Positions 15,091 to 22,708 are shown, numbered from the stretch's first letter. The stretch is DNA of 23,904 bases from an uncultured Collinsella sp. (GCA_937896835.1 CALBOJ010000054.1:1-23904); one strand, 5' to 3'. The notes: a model not told the origin generated them from the letters alone. Numbers and translations: made by a program.

Positions 15091-15566
15091 TGAGTATCCG
15101 CATGCGTCTGCGCGAGGAGCGCGCCCAAGCGACGGTGGAGATGGCAGTGGTTACGCCCGTTTTGCTGGTGCTGGCACTCATCGTGTACAACGTCATGATC
15201 TTTGCCAGCGCTGTCGCGCGCTTCGACCGCGTGGTGCCCGACATCGTGTTGGCGCACGCCGTGGCGTCGGAGGGGGAGGGCGACGAAAGCTCTGCCGATG
15301 CCTCGGCGACGGTTCAGACTCAAATTCTGAATGCCATGGAAGGCTATGGCTTGCAGATCGAAGTGTCGAGCGAGCAAGGCGCGGAGGCATCGGATGGTGG
15401 CCTGCTCTCCCTATCCGGTACGTTTAGGACCTACACCTGCACCATGCACTATGAGCCGTGGCCGACTTCTCTCAGCATCGCTGGCGTTACGCTGGGGGCG
15501 CCGACAACGTTGTCGCACGAGCGCGCGGTGACGGTCGATCCATGGCGTCCGGGGGTGGTCATGTGA
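15090..15566 (+). CDS. TadE/F-like minor pilin
   Basis: A 158-residue pseudopilin-like protein: leader MSIRMRLREERA, then QATVEMAVVTPVLLVLALIVY, a TadE-type cleavage and membrane segment, then an extracellular region with an acidic patch (SEGEGDESSADAS). Its start shares one base with the stop of the TadG-like gene (TAATG). It is the third protein in the operon with the motif Q-x-T-V-E after a basic/acidic leader, and probably a minor pilin or tip component. Confidence 0.8.
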   Translation: MSIRMRLREERAQATVEMAVVTPVLLVLALIVYNVMIFASAVARFDRVVPDIVLAHAVASEGEGDESSADASATVQTQILNAMEGYGLQIEVSSEQGAEASDGGLLSLSGTFRTYTCTMHYEPWPTSLSIAGVTLGAPTTLSHERAVTVDPWRPGVVM

Positions 15567-15922
15567 CCGCGGTCTCGTCCTACATCGCGTACGCGCGGGC
15601 GCTCAACAGGCTGGGTTGGACGCCGGCCGAGTTTGCGGTGGCGGAGTCGTTTGCCGTGCGCCTGCGCGGCATGCTGGGACGGTGTCCGGTTGCCGCCAAC
15701 GGTCTGCCGCTCGTCATGGCGTTTCCACGCTGCTCTTCGGTCCATACGTGTTTTATGGCCTATCCCATCGACATCGCCTTCATCGATCGCGACGGCAATA
15801 TCCTCGCGCGCTACGAAAGCGTTCGTCCTTGGCGCACGTGCTCCTGCCCCGGCGCCTGGGCCGTACTAGAGCGTCCTTCAATCATTGTTTCGATCCCTGC
15901 TCTCCAACGCGTGCCGGCTTAA
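15563..15922 (+). CDS. DUF192 family protein
   Basis: A 119-residue protein with the DUF192 core: an RLRGMLGR segment, then HTCFMAYPIDIAFIDRDGNIL and the later VRPWRTCSCPGAWAVLE. DUF192 proteins are small beta-rich proteins of unknown biochemical function; some are exported, but this one has no signal peptide. The GTG at 15563 overlaps the previous stop as GTGA, so it is the last gene of the Tad operon by coupling. It is rich in Cys (five in about 70 residues). Confidence 0.78.
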   Translation: MTAVSSYIAYARALNRLGWTPAEFAVAESFAVRLRGMLGRCPVAANGLPLVMAFPRCSSVHTCFMAYPIDIAFIDRDGNILARYESVRPWRTCSCPGAWAVLERPSIIVSIPALQRVPA

Positions 15923-15925
15923 GAA

Positions 15926-15955
15926 TTGGCGACAGCGGACTTTCGTCATACGAAA
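15926..15955 (+). promoter_or_regulatory. Toxin-antitoxin promoter with palindromic operator
   Basis: A -35-like TTGGCG (15926-15931) and a -10-like TACGAA (15949-15954) are 17 bp apart. A perfect inverted repeat TTTCGT-CAT-ACGAAA (15941-15955) covers the -10 box. A ribbon-helix-helix antitoxin encoded just downstream would be expected to bind such a site and repress its own operon. Confidence 0.55.
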
Positions 15956-15980
15956 TTGGGTAAGATGGAGGAGAAGATGC

Positions 15981-16247
15981 ATGGATGTTGAGATCCATCC
16001 CAACGCTAAAAAGCACCTGACGGAAAAGCAGGTGCTTAGCGCTTGGCTTGCGGTTACTGAGTGCATTCGTCGCGAGTCGAAGGACGAGCCGCCGAGATGG
16101 CTTGCGATTGGATGGCTCCCAGACGGACGAAGCGTGGAGCTTGTCGCGGTCGAGCTTGTCCGTGGGTGGCTTATCATTCATGCCTTGTCTCCAGTCCAGA
16201 AGAAATTTTGGCAGGAGATTGAACAGGCTCGGCAAAGGGGTCGATGA
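15981..16247 (+). CDS. Putative type II toxin (BrnT/RelE-like)
   Basis: An 88-residue protein beginning MDVEIHPNAKKHLTEKQVLSAW, with a central EPPRWLAIGWLPDGRSVELVAVE and ending LIIHALSPVQKKFWQEIEQA. The pattern resembles small BrnT-like toxins of actinobacteria: an N-terminal helix, a beta strand with IG..dGR, and an IIHA strand. GGAGGAG lies 6-8 nt before the ATG. It overlaps the downstream gene by 4 bp (ATGA). If a toxin, it would probably be an RNase; no catalytic residue can be fixed by eye. The longer upstream ORF to 15885 would cover the promoter and is rejected. Confidence 0.68.
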   Translation: MDVEIHPNAKKHLTEKQVLSAWLAVTECIRRESKDEPPRWLAIGWLPDGRSVELVAVELVRGWLIIHALSPVQKKFWQEIEQARQRGR

Positions 16248-16531
16248 TGGGCAAGACGTATACGGCCGCTAATGGTCAGGTTGTAACGGATGAAATGATT
16301 GACGCGTGGTGCGAGTCGTACGAGCGCGGAGAGTTTCCGGATGGCGAACACACCGTTGGTGGGATCGTGCATGGACGGCCCCCACTCTCAGGTGAGGGGA
16401 CGGCAACGCTGTCGGTCAAGATTCCTCTGGGAATGAAGGAGGCCATTCGTCGACGGGCGGCTGCCGAGGGGATGACGCCAAGTGAGTTTGCCCGTGCGGC
16501 TCTGAGCGAAAAACTTCTTGCTGCCGGCTGA
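16244..16531 (+). CDS. Putative RHH antitoxin
   Basis: A 95-residue protein with an N-terminal part (DEMIDAWCESYERGEFPDGE) and a C-terminal ribbon-helix-helix: TATLSVKIPLGMKEAIRRR, then AAAEGMTPSEFARAAL. Such antitoxins bind their toxin and repress the operon as dimers. The order is toxin first and antitoxin second. The start could be ATG 16244 or 16247. No terminator was seen after it; the next feature is the tRNA-Phe promoter about 60 bp on. Confidence 0.75.
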   Translation: MMGKTYTAANGQVVTDEMIDAWCESYERGEFPDGEHTVGGIVHGRPPLSGEGTATLSVKIPLGMKEAIRRRAAAEGMTPSEFARAALSEKLLAAG

Positions 16532-16594
16532 TGCCTCTGACGTGCCGATTTATAGAACCGAGGCTGTGCTCAAAAACTTTTTTAAAATTCTCGG

Positions 16595-16622
16595 TTGACC
16601 GGAACGCGTCCTTGGTTATACT
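16595..16622 (+). promoter_or_regulatory. tRNA-Phe promoter
   Basis: TTGACC (16595-16600) and TATACT (16617-16622) are 16 bp apart, 32 bp before the tRNA. An A/T tract (CAAAAACTTTTTTTAAAA) lies just upstream like an UP element; the tRNA-Leu promoter has a similar tract. Confidence 0.8.
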
Positions 16623-16654
16623 AATCAAGCCTTGAAACAAGGCACACCTCAAAT

Positions 16655-16712
<58 letters not shown>

Positions 16713-16727
<15 letters not shown>

Positions 16728-16773
16728 CCTTGAATTGACTAGGACCTCTGCAAAGGGGTCCTTTTCTTTTATG
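16713..16773 (+). repeat. Direct repeat, copy 1 (tRNA-Phe 3' end plus terminator)
   Basis: A 61-bp segment from the last two bases of the T-loop through the tRNA end and its terminator to TTTATG. It is identical to 16899-16959. Confidence 0.95.
16741..16766 (+). terminator. tRNA-Phe terminator
   Basis: AGGACC (16741-16746) pairs with GGTCCT (16757-16762), followed by TTTTC and TTTT. It lies 13 bp after the tRNA. Confidence 0.8.
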
Positions 16774-16898
16774 CAGCCCCCACATGGAATCGAACCCCGT
16801 GAGGGCGCGGAGCTGAGTAAACGCGTAAGCGTTTGCCAGCGCAGCTCGCAAGGCGCGTAAGCGCCGCAGCGGTCCGTCCGCGCAGCGCGCGGACGCGT
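16774..16898. repeat. Palindrome-rich interval between tRNA-tail repeats (Phe)
   Basis: A 125-bp interval with no ORF of note. It starts with GGAATCGAACCCC (16786-16798), the exact reverse complement of tRNA-Phe 16704-16716 (T-arm). Then come three hairpins: AAACGC-GTAA-GCGTTT (16819-16834), GGCGC-GTAA-GCGCC (16852-16865) and CGTCCGCGC-AGC-GCGCGGACG (16875-16895). GAGCTG and CAGCTC arms (16810-16815 and 16841-16846) enclose the first hairpin. The interval downstream of tRNA-Leu has the same plan with other sequences. Confidence 0.8.
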
Positions 16899-16959
16899 TT
16901 CCCTTCCCCGCCACCTTGAATTGACTAGGACCTCTGCAAAGGGGTCCTTTTCTTTTATG
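16899..16959 (+). repeat. Direct repeat, copy 2 (tRNA-Phe 3' tail and terminator)
   Basis: A 61-bp perfect copy of 16713-16773. It holds only the T-loop end, the 3' strand of the T-stem and acceptor stem, and a second working terminator (16927-16952). Without a 5' half it cannot form a tRNA. It resembles one side of an attachment-site duplication. Confidence 0.9.
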
Positions 16960-17138
16960 TAGGGTTCTGCGGAAAATGCGCCCCATTATTGAGCGATAGA
17001 ACGGGACATGCTTTCCGGTGCCTGCCTTTGGCGCGCGTACACACCTCGTCGCACCATTCCGAGCCCGCCCGCCCCAGACATTCCTCCCACTTTCGCGTCA
17101 CTTTGCAGACCGTTCGGTCGCCTGTCCGCACACGCGGG
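16960..17138. other. Intergenic region, no gene seen
   Basis: Between the repeat and the GH5-like gene. An in-frame upstream extension of the GH5 ORF reaches 17018, but its sequence does not look coding and it lacks a Shine-Dalgarno. No RNA structure was recognised. Confidence 0.4.
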
Positions 17139-17144
17139 TATACT
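17139..17144 (+). promoter_or_regulatory. Candidate -10 box for the GH5-like gene
   Basis: TATACT lies about 65 nt before the ATG. No convincing -35 box is found at the usual spacing, so this is tentative. Confidence 0.3.
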
Positions 17145-17209
17145 CAAAACGATACTTATCCTATGCAATACGATGCGGGTTCGACCTGCATGATCCGAAG
17201 GGGGCAGTG

Positions 17210-18271
17210 ATGGAGAGGATACTCGGCGTTAATCTCTCTGGCTGGTTTATTCCCGAGCCTTGGGTGACCCCGTCGCTGTACGCGGCGACCGGTGCATCCA
17301 ACGCGGCCGAGCTACAGGAGGCCATGGGTACCGCCGCCTATAACGAGCGCATGCGCCGCCATTACGAGACGTTTGTGAGCGAGGACGATTTTCGTCGCAT
17401 GGCGCAGATCGGTCTCAATGCCGTGCGTCTACCGGTGCCCTGGTATGCCTTTGGTTCGCAGGAGTCCGATGCGTCCTACATCTCGGTTGTCGACTACATT
17501 GACCGTGCAATTGAGTGGGCTGCCAAGTACGACATCCGCGTGCTGCTCGATCTGGCAACCGTGCCCGGTGGCCAGGGCGATTCCAACGATTCGCCCACCA
17601 CGCCGGAGGCTGTCGCCGAGTGGCATTCGTCCACCAACGGCCGTCACGTCGCACTCGACGTGCTCGAGCGCTTGGCCGATCGCTATGGCGAGGCCGAGAG
17701 CCTGCTGGGCATTGAGCTGCTGGACACGCCGCAGATGAGCGTTCGCAAGAGCCTCTTCACCATAACGGATGGCATTCCGGCCCACTACCTGCGCAATTTC
17801 TATCGCGATGCCTACGAGCTCGTCCGTTCGTATATGCCCGAGGATAAGATCGTCGTCTTCTCGTCGTCGGGGCATCCCAGCGAGTGGAAGCATTTTATGC
17901 GCGGCGCCAAGTACAAGAACGTCTACATGGACCTTCACCTGTACCATTACCGTGACGAATATGCGCTCGACATCACGAGCCCCCGCGGGCTGACGACGGC
18001 GATTTCGCGCAACAAGCGCGAGCTCAAAGAGGCGATTTCGACTGGGTTCCCCGTGCTGGTGGGCGAATGGTCGGGTGCGGCGATCTTTGCCAACTCGTCG
18101 GTTACGCCCGAGGGCCGCAATGCCTACGAGCGCGTGTTTATCGCCAACCAGCTGGCTTCGTTTGCGCCGGCTGCCGGTTGGTTCTTCCAAACGTGGAAGA
18201 CCGAGAAGCGCATTGCAGCATGGGACGCCCGCGCGGCGCTCGGTACGCTCGAGCGCGGCATGATTGAATAG
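17210..18271 (+). CDS. GH5-like protein lacking the catalytic acid/base
   Basis: A 353-residue TIM-barrel protein of the glycoside hydrolase family 5 type, closest in style to exo-beta-1,3-glucanase/cellulase domains. The N-terminal ILGVNLSGWF, then NAVRLPVPWYAF, LLGIELLDTP, and VLVGEWSGA with the presumed nucleophile Glu286 follow that family. The family motif LLNEP, which holds the acid/base Glu, reads LLDTP here (Asp172-Thr173), and the usual His in the DLH.aPG segment is Ala116. Hydrolysis by the normal retaining mechanism is therefore doubtful; it may be a binding protein or have another activity. There is no signal peptide, so it is likely cytoplasmic. AAGGGGG lies 5 nt before the ATG at 17210; a GTG three bases earlier is possible. 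The stop is 6 bp before rsmI, so the two may be co-transcribed. Confidence 0.8.
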   Translation: MERILGVNLSGWFIPEPWVTPSLYAATGASNAAELQEAMGTAAYNERMRRHYETFVSEDDFRRMAQIGLNAVRLPVPWYAFGSQESDASYISVVDYIDRAIEWAAKYDIRVLLDLATVPGGQGDSNDSPTTPEAVAEWHSSTNGRHVALDVLERLADRYGEAESLLGIELLDTPQMSVRKSLFTITDGIPAHYLRNFYRDAYELVRSYMPEDKIVVFSSSGHPSEWKHFMRGAKYKNVYMDLHLYHYRDEYALDITSPRGLTTAISRNKRELKEAISTGFPVLVGEWSGAAIFANSSVTPEGRNAYERVFIANQLASFAPAAGWFFQTWKTEKRIAAWDARAALGTLERGMIE

Positions 18272-18277
18272 GTTGAT

Positions 18278-19156
18278 ATGACGCAAAACAGCGCCCATAC
18301 GGGCAAACTCTATGTGGTCGGCACGCCCATCGGCAACCTAGGCGACCTGTCCCCGCGCGTTGGCGAGGCTTTTGCCGCTGCCGATGTCATTTGCTGCGAA
18401 GACACGCGTGTGACGTCAAAGCTGCTGATGCACCTGGGCATTTCCAAGCCGCTTGTCCGTTGCGATGAGAATGTGATCGCTAGCCGCGCTGCCGGCCTGG
18501 TCGACCGTCTGCTGGCGGGGGAGACCCTCGCCTTTGCCTCGGACGCCGGCATGCCGAGCGTGTCCGATCCCGGCCAGGCGCTGGTCGAGGCGGCGCGTGA
18601 GGCCGATGTGCCCGTCGAAGTTATTCCCGGGCCCTCTGCTTGCGTCACGGCGCTCGTTTCGTCCGGCATTCCCTGCGAGCATTTTTTCTTCGAGGGCTTT
18701 TTGGGCCGAAAGCACGGCGACCGTGTGCGCCGTTTGCAGCGCCTTGCCGTGGTGCCCGGCGCACTCATCTTCTACGAGTCTCCACATCGCATCGTGGCGA
18801 CGCTCGAGGCCGTGGCGGAGGTCTTTCCCCAGCGTGAGCTTGCCGTCTGCCGCGAACTCACCAAGCTGCACGAGGAGGTCTTGCGCGGGCCCGCTGACCA
18901 GCTTGCCGAGGAGCTGCGTGCTCGCGGCGAGGTAAAGGGCGAGATTGCGCTGGTCATCGCGCCACCGAGCGAGGATGAGGAGGCCGGTATCGTGCCGGTC
19001 GGCGCCACGGCAGCGGATCCCGACGAGGCCCTGCGCGAGGATATCCGCGCCGCGCTCGAGGAGGGGGAGCCCGCGTCTGCGGTGGCCAAGCGCCTGTCTC
19101 AGAAGTATTCGCGCCGCAAGCGCGATGTCTATGCCATGGTGCTCGATATGCAATAG
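18278..19156 (+). CDS. rsmI: 16S rRNA 2'-O-ribose C1402 methyltransferase
   Basis: RsmI methylates the 2'-O of C1402 in the 30S decoding centre, using SAM. The 292-residue protein begins its fold with LYVVGTPIGNLGDLSPR and continues with CEDTRVTSKLL, FASDAGMPSVSDPG, VIPGPSACVTALVSSG, FFFEGFLGRK and YESPHRIVATL, all typical of the tetrapyrrole-methylase-like RsmI family. The C-terminal part (VAKRLSQKYSRRKRDVYAMVL) is the usual helical tail. The insertion near residues 228-248 is acidic and variable. It lies 69 bp before metG, a pairing common in Gram-positive bacteria. Confidence 0.96.
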   Translation: MTQNSAHTGKLYVVGTPIGNLGDLSPRVGEAFAAADVICCEDTRVTSKLLMHLGISKPLVRCDENVIASRAAGLVDRLLAGETLAFASDAGMPSVSDPGQALVEAAREADVPVEVIPGPSACVTALVSSGIPCEHFFFEGFLGRKHGDRVRRLQRLAVVPGALIFYESPHRIVATLEAVAEVFPQRELAVCRELTKLHEEVLRGPADQLAEELRARGEVKGEIALVIAPPSEDEEAGIVPVGATAADPDEALREDIRAALEEGEPASAVAKRLSQKYSRRKRDVYAMVLDMQ

Positions 19157-19225
19157 ATGGAGGATATCCAGCCCTTGCGCTAGAATCATCCTCTGTATGC
19201 AACGTTTTTCTGGAGGACAAACCCC

Positions 19226-20827
19226 ATGGATCAAAGCAAGCCTTCGTTCTTTATCACGACGCCCATCTACTACGTCAACGCCGATCCGCACCTGGGCACG
19301 GCTTATTCCACCATCATCGCCGACGTTCAGGCTCGCTATCGCCGTTCCGCCGGCTATAACGTCAAGTTCCTGACCGGCATGGACGAGCACGGCGAGAAGG
19401 TCGCCGAGGCCGCAGCCAAGCATGGCATGACGCCGCAGGAGTGGACCGATAGCCAGGCCCCGCACTTCAAGGAGCTTTGGAGCAAGCTCGAGATTTCCAA
19501 CGACGACTTCATCCGCACCACCGAGCCGCGCCAGCATCATGCCGTGCAGTACCTGTGGGAGCGCATGAAGGAGTCCGGTTACCTGTATAAGGGCAGCTAC
19601 GACGGTTGGTATTGCGTGCCTGACGAGACCTACTTCACTGATACGCAGGTCCAGAAGGGCGACGAGGAGTACGGCAGCGTCGGCCAGCATCTATGCCCCG
19701 ACTGCCACCGTCCGCTTGAGCGCGTCCAGGAGGAGTCCTACTTCTTTAAGCTTTCCGCCTTCCAGGACAAGCTTCTCAAGCTCTATGACGAGCACCCCGA
19801 CTTTGTCGAGCCTGCGTTCCGCATGAACGAGGTTCGCAGCTTTGTCGAGGGCGGCCTCAACGACCTTTCCGTGAGTCGCACGAGCTTTGACTGGGGCATC
19901 CAGGTTCCGTTTGACGAGGGCCATGTGACCTATGTATGGTTTGACGCGCTGCTCAACTATATGACGGCCGTCGGCTACGGTGTCGACACCGACGAGGCGC
20001 GTGCCGAGCTGGCCTATCGCTGGCCCGCGCAGTTCCACATCGTGGGTAAGGACATCATCCGCTTCCACTGCGTCATTTGGCCCGCCATGCTCATGGCCAT
20101 CGGCGAGGCCCTGCCCGAGCACGTCTTTGCCCACGGCTTCCTGACCGTGCGCAATGCCGAGACCGGCAAGGCCGAGAAGATGTCCAAGAGCCGCGGTAAC
20201 GCCATCGCTCCGCAGGACGTTATCGACATGCTGGGCGTCGAGGGCTATCGCTACTACTTTATGACCGACGTCGTTCCCGGTACCGACGGCGCTATCAGCT
20301 TCGATCGCATGGAGCAGGTCTACAACGCCGACCTGGCCAACAGCTGGGGCAACCTTATCTCGCGTTCGCTCAACATGAGCGGCAAGTACTTTGACGGTTG
20401 CGCGCCCGCCAAGCCCGCATCGTTCGATGCGTTCGACAGCCCGCTGGCAAAGATTGCCGACGGTTTGGTCGAGCGCTACATGGCCAAGATGGACGTGCTC
20501 GATTACGGCGGAGCCAAGGACGAGATCATGGAGCTCATCCATGCCGCCAACCACTACATCGAGGACTCCGAGCCTTGGGCGCTAGCCAAGGACGAGGCCA
20601 AGGCTGACGAGCTGGCATTTGTGATCTACAACCTGCTCGAGGCCATCCGCATTGCCGCCCACCTGCTGATGCCGCTTATGCCCGAGACTTCCACCGAGGC
20701 CCTGCGCCGCCTGTCCTGCGAGGAAGAGGCCGCGAGCGACGACCTCAAGGGCATTTGCGCTTGGGGCCTGCTTGCTGGTGGTCAGCCCGTCGAGAAGGGC
20801 GATCCGCTGTTCCCGCGTCTGGCGTAG
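19226..20827 (+). CDS. metG: Methionyl-tRNA synthetase
   Basis: A class I synthetase that charges tRNA-Met with methionine. The 533-residue protein begins FFITTPIYYVNADPHLGTAYS, with the HIGH motif reading HLGT (22-25), then LTGMDEHGEKV. A Zn-knuckle region contains CPDC (about residue 157), and KMSKS is intact (318-322). The anticodon-binding helical domain follows. It ends without the C-terminal tRNA-binding (Trbp111-like) domain, like many short bacterial MetRS. TGGAGGA lies about 9 nt before the ATG. No T-box leader is seen in the 69-bp gap. A terminator follows the gene. Confidence 0.97.
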   Translation: MDQSKPSFFITTPIYYVNADPHLGTAYSTIIADVQARYRRSAGYNVKFLTGMDEHGEKVAEAAAKHGMTPQEWTDSQAPHFKELWSKLEISNDDFIRTTEPRQHHAVQYLWERMKESGYLYKGSYDGWYCVPDETYFTDTQVQKGDEEYGSVGQHLCPDCHRPLERVQEESYFFKLSAFQDKLLKLYDEHPDFVEPAFRMNEVRSFVEGGLNDLSVSRTSFDWGIQVPFDEGHVTYVWFDALLNYMTAVGYGVDTDEARAELAYRWPAQFHIVGKDIIRFHCVIWPAMLMAIGEALPEHVFAHGFLTVRNAETGKAEKMSKSRGNAIAPQDVIDMLGVEGYRYYFMTDVVPGTDGAISFDRMEQVYNADLANSWGNLISRSLNMSGKYFDGCAPAKPASFDAFDSPLAKIADGLVERYMAKMDVLDYGGAKDEIMELIHAANHYIEDSEPWALAKDEAKADELAFVIYNLLEAIRIAAHLLMPLMPETSTEALRRLSCEEEAASDDLKGICAWGLLAGGQPVEKGDPLFPRLA

Positions 20828-20869
20828 AGACCGCGCGAGCGCCATATCGGCAATTTGCTGTTTAGCTGT

Positions 20870-20905
20870 AAGGGCATGGCCGCCACGGTCCATGCCCTTT
20901 TGTTT
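20870..20905 (+). terminator. Rho-independent terminator of metG
   Basis: AAGGGCATGG (20870-20879) pairs with CCATGCCCTT (20890-20899), followed by TTGTTT. It closes the GH5-rsmI-metG stretch. Confidence 0.85.
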
Positions 20906-20937
20906 CAAGACGCCGCCATCATGCTAAGGAGGCAACC

Positions 20938-21798
20938 ATGACAACTTCGCCTTTGGCAAACCCCACGGCCACCAGGGAGCTGCTGGAGGAGTTTGGCCTT
21001 GCGACCAAGCATCGCCTGGGCCAGAACTTCCTGATCGACAACCATGTGATTGAGCGCATCTGCGAGCTTTCCGAGCTCACGGGCGATGAGCGCGTGCTCG
21101 AGGTTGGCCCGGGCGTTGGTACGCTCACGCTTGCGCTTCTGCAGGAGGCGGCGTGCGTCACGTCGATCGAGGCAGATCCTGAGCTCGAACCGGTGCTCGA
21201 CGCCCACGCCGCCGACTATGCCAACTTCCGCTTTATCATGGGCGACGCGCTCAAGGTGACGCCGGAGCAGATTGAGCAGGCTGCGGGCGGTGAGCCGACG
21301 GTATTTGTCGCGAACTTGCCCTATAACGTGGCGGCGACGATCATTTTGCAATTTTTCCAGACGATGCCGGCGCTCAAGCGCGCCGTCGTCATGGTGCAAA
21401 AGGAGGTTGCCGATCGCATTGCCGCAGTGCCGGGCAACAAGACCTATGGCGGCTATACGGCAAAGCTTGGCCTGTATGCGCAGGTAACGGGTCGCTTTGA
21501 GGTGCCGCCGCGTTGCTTTATGCCGGCGCCACACGTGGACTCGGCCGTCGTGCGCATCGACCGTGTTGACGGTGTGGTGCCCGAAGGACTCGATCGCGAA
21601 TTTGTGGCCCGCGTGATTGACGCTGCATTTGCCCAGCGTCGCAAGACCATCCGCAATTCCATGAGCGCCAACGGCTTTGCCAAGGACGTGCTCGATGCCG
21701 CCTTTGAGGCTTGCGGTATCGCATCCACCACGCGCGCCGAGACGCTCGGCGTCGCCGCCTTTGTCCGCTTGGCTCAGGAGCTTTCCCATGACGCCTAA
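20938..21798 (+). CDS. rsmA: 16S rRNA dimethyladenosine transferase
   Basis: RsmA (KsgA) dimethylates A1518 and A1519 of 16S rRNA with SAM, a late 30S maturation step; loss gives kasugamycin resistance. The 286-residue protein has HRLGQNFLID, the SAM motif LEVGPGVGTLT, IEADPEL, the catalytic NLPYN, VVMVQKEVADR, and the C-terminal FMPAPHVDSAVVRI and RRKTIRNSM segments. AAGGAGG lies about 5 nt before the ATG. It overlaps the next gene by 11 bp, so the two are probably coupled. Confidence 0.97.
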   Translation: MTTSPLANPTATRELLEEFGLATKHRLGQNFLIDNHVIERICELSELTGDERVLEVGPGVGTLTLALLQEAACVTSIEADPELEPVLDAHAADYANFRFIMGDALKVTPEQIEQAAGGEPTVFVANLPYNVAATIILQFFQTMPALKRAVVMVQKEVADRIAAVPGNKTYGGYTAKLGLYAQVTGRFEVPPRCFMPAPHVDSAVVRIDRVDGVVPEGLDREFVARVIDAAFAQRRKTIRNSMSANGFAKDVLDAAFEACGIASTTRAETLGVAAFVRLAQELSHDA

Positions 21799-22705
21799 TG
21801 TCGAACGCGTGACGTTTACCAAAAAGAAGAAAACGGTGGCCTGCCCGGTGCCGCTGGCGCCGCTTGCCGATACGCATGCGCACCTGCTTTCATTTTGGAG
21901 CAAGGAAGTGCCCGAGACGCTCGAGCGTGCCAAGGAAGCGGGCATTGACTTGTTGGTGACGGTCTTCGATCCCATTGCCGATAAGCGCAGCGTGACGGAC
22001 TATAGCGACTGGCTGGTTCGCGAAATCCTGCCGATGCGGGATATTCCGCAGGTCAAGTATCTCGCCGGTGTGCATCCGTATGGCGCGCCCGACTACACCG
22101 ATAACATCCATGCCCAGATTGTGACTGCGCTCGATGATCCCCTATGCGTTGGTATTGGCGAGATCGGTTTGGACTACCACATGGATTACGACGACGATAT
22201 TGCGCCGGCGCCCCACGACGTGCAGATCGACTGTATGGCACGCCAACTCGACGTTGCCGTACGCCGCAATGTGCCGGTAGAGCTGCATCTGCGTCATGAG
22301 GACACGGACGGGGAGCGCGCCTCGCATGTGGACGCCTATAACGTGTTGCGCGAGGTCGGCGTGCCCCAGGCCGGTTGCGTACTGCACTGCTTTGGCGAGG
22401 ACCGAGCCACGATGGAGCGCTTTGTGGATTTGGGTTGTTACATCGCCTATGGCGGCGCGGCTACCTTTAAGCGCAACGACGACGTGCGCGAGGCATTCGC
22501 GGCAACCCCGCTCGACCGTATTTTGTTCGAGACGGATTGTCCCTATATGGCGCCGGAGCCCATTCGCGGTCTTGAGTGCGAGCCTGCAATGATTTCCATC
22601 ACGGCAAACGCGCTGGTCAACGACCGCGTCGATCGTACCGGTGAGGACGCCGAAGCAATCGCTCGAGCCGCCTGGGAAAATGCCTGCAAACTTTTTCAAA
22701 AATAG
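21788..22705 (+). CDS. tatD: TatD family metal-dependent hydrolase
   Basis: A 305-residue amidohydrolase-fold nuclease. Metal ligands appear in DTHAHL near the start, GEIGLDYH in the middle, HLRHE, HCFGED and FETDCPYMAPEP, the standard TatD set. TatD proteins act as 3'-5' exonucleases or DNases in the cytoplasm. The N-terminus carries an extra Lys-rich stretch (FTKKKKTV) before the barrel. The start at 21788 is supported by AGGAG 7 nt upstream, within rsmA. Its last codons overlap the A/T tract in front of the tRNA-Leu promoter. Confidence 0.92.
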   Translation: MTPNVERVTFTKKKKTVACPVPLAPLADTHAHLLSFWSKEVPETLERAKEAGIDLLVTVFDPIADKRSVTDYSDWLVREILPMRDIPQVKYLAGVHPYGAPDYTDNIHAQIVTALDDPLCVGIGEIGLDYHMDYDDDIAPAPHDVQIDCMARQLDVAVRRNVPVELHLRHEDTDGERASHVDAYNVLREVGVPQAGCVLHCFGEDRATMERFVDLGCYIAYGGAATFKRNDDVREAFAATPLDRILFETDCPYMAPEPIRGLECEPAMISITANALVNDRVDRTGEDAEAIARAAWENACKLFQK

Positions 22706-22708
22706 TTC

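Noticed and set aside
15885..15980. Longer start for the toxin gene
   Set aside because: It would cover the promoter and operator and overlap the DUF192 gene; the ATG at 15981 has a good ribosome site.
19157..19225. T-box leader in front of metG
   Set aside because: The gap is only 69 bp and shows neither a T-box sequence nor an antiterminator stem.
18416..20554. Long minus-strand open frames opposite rsmI and metG
   Set aside because: Both follow from third-position GC bias on the coding strand; rsmI and metG are certain.
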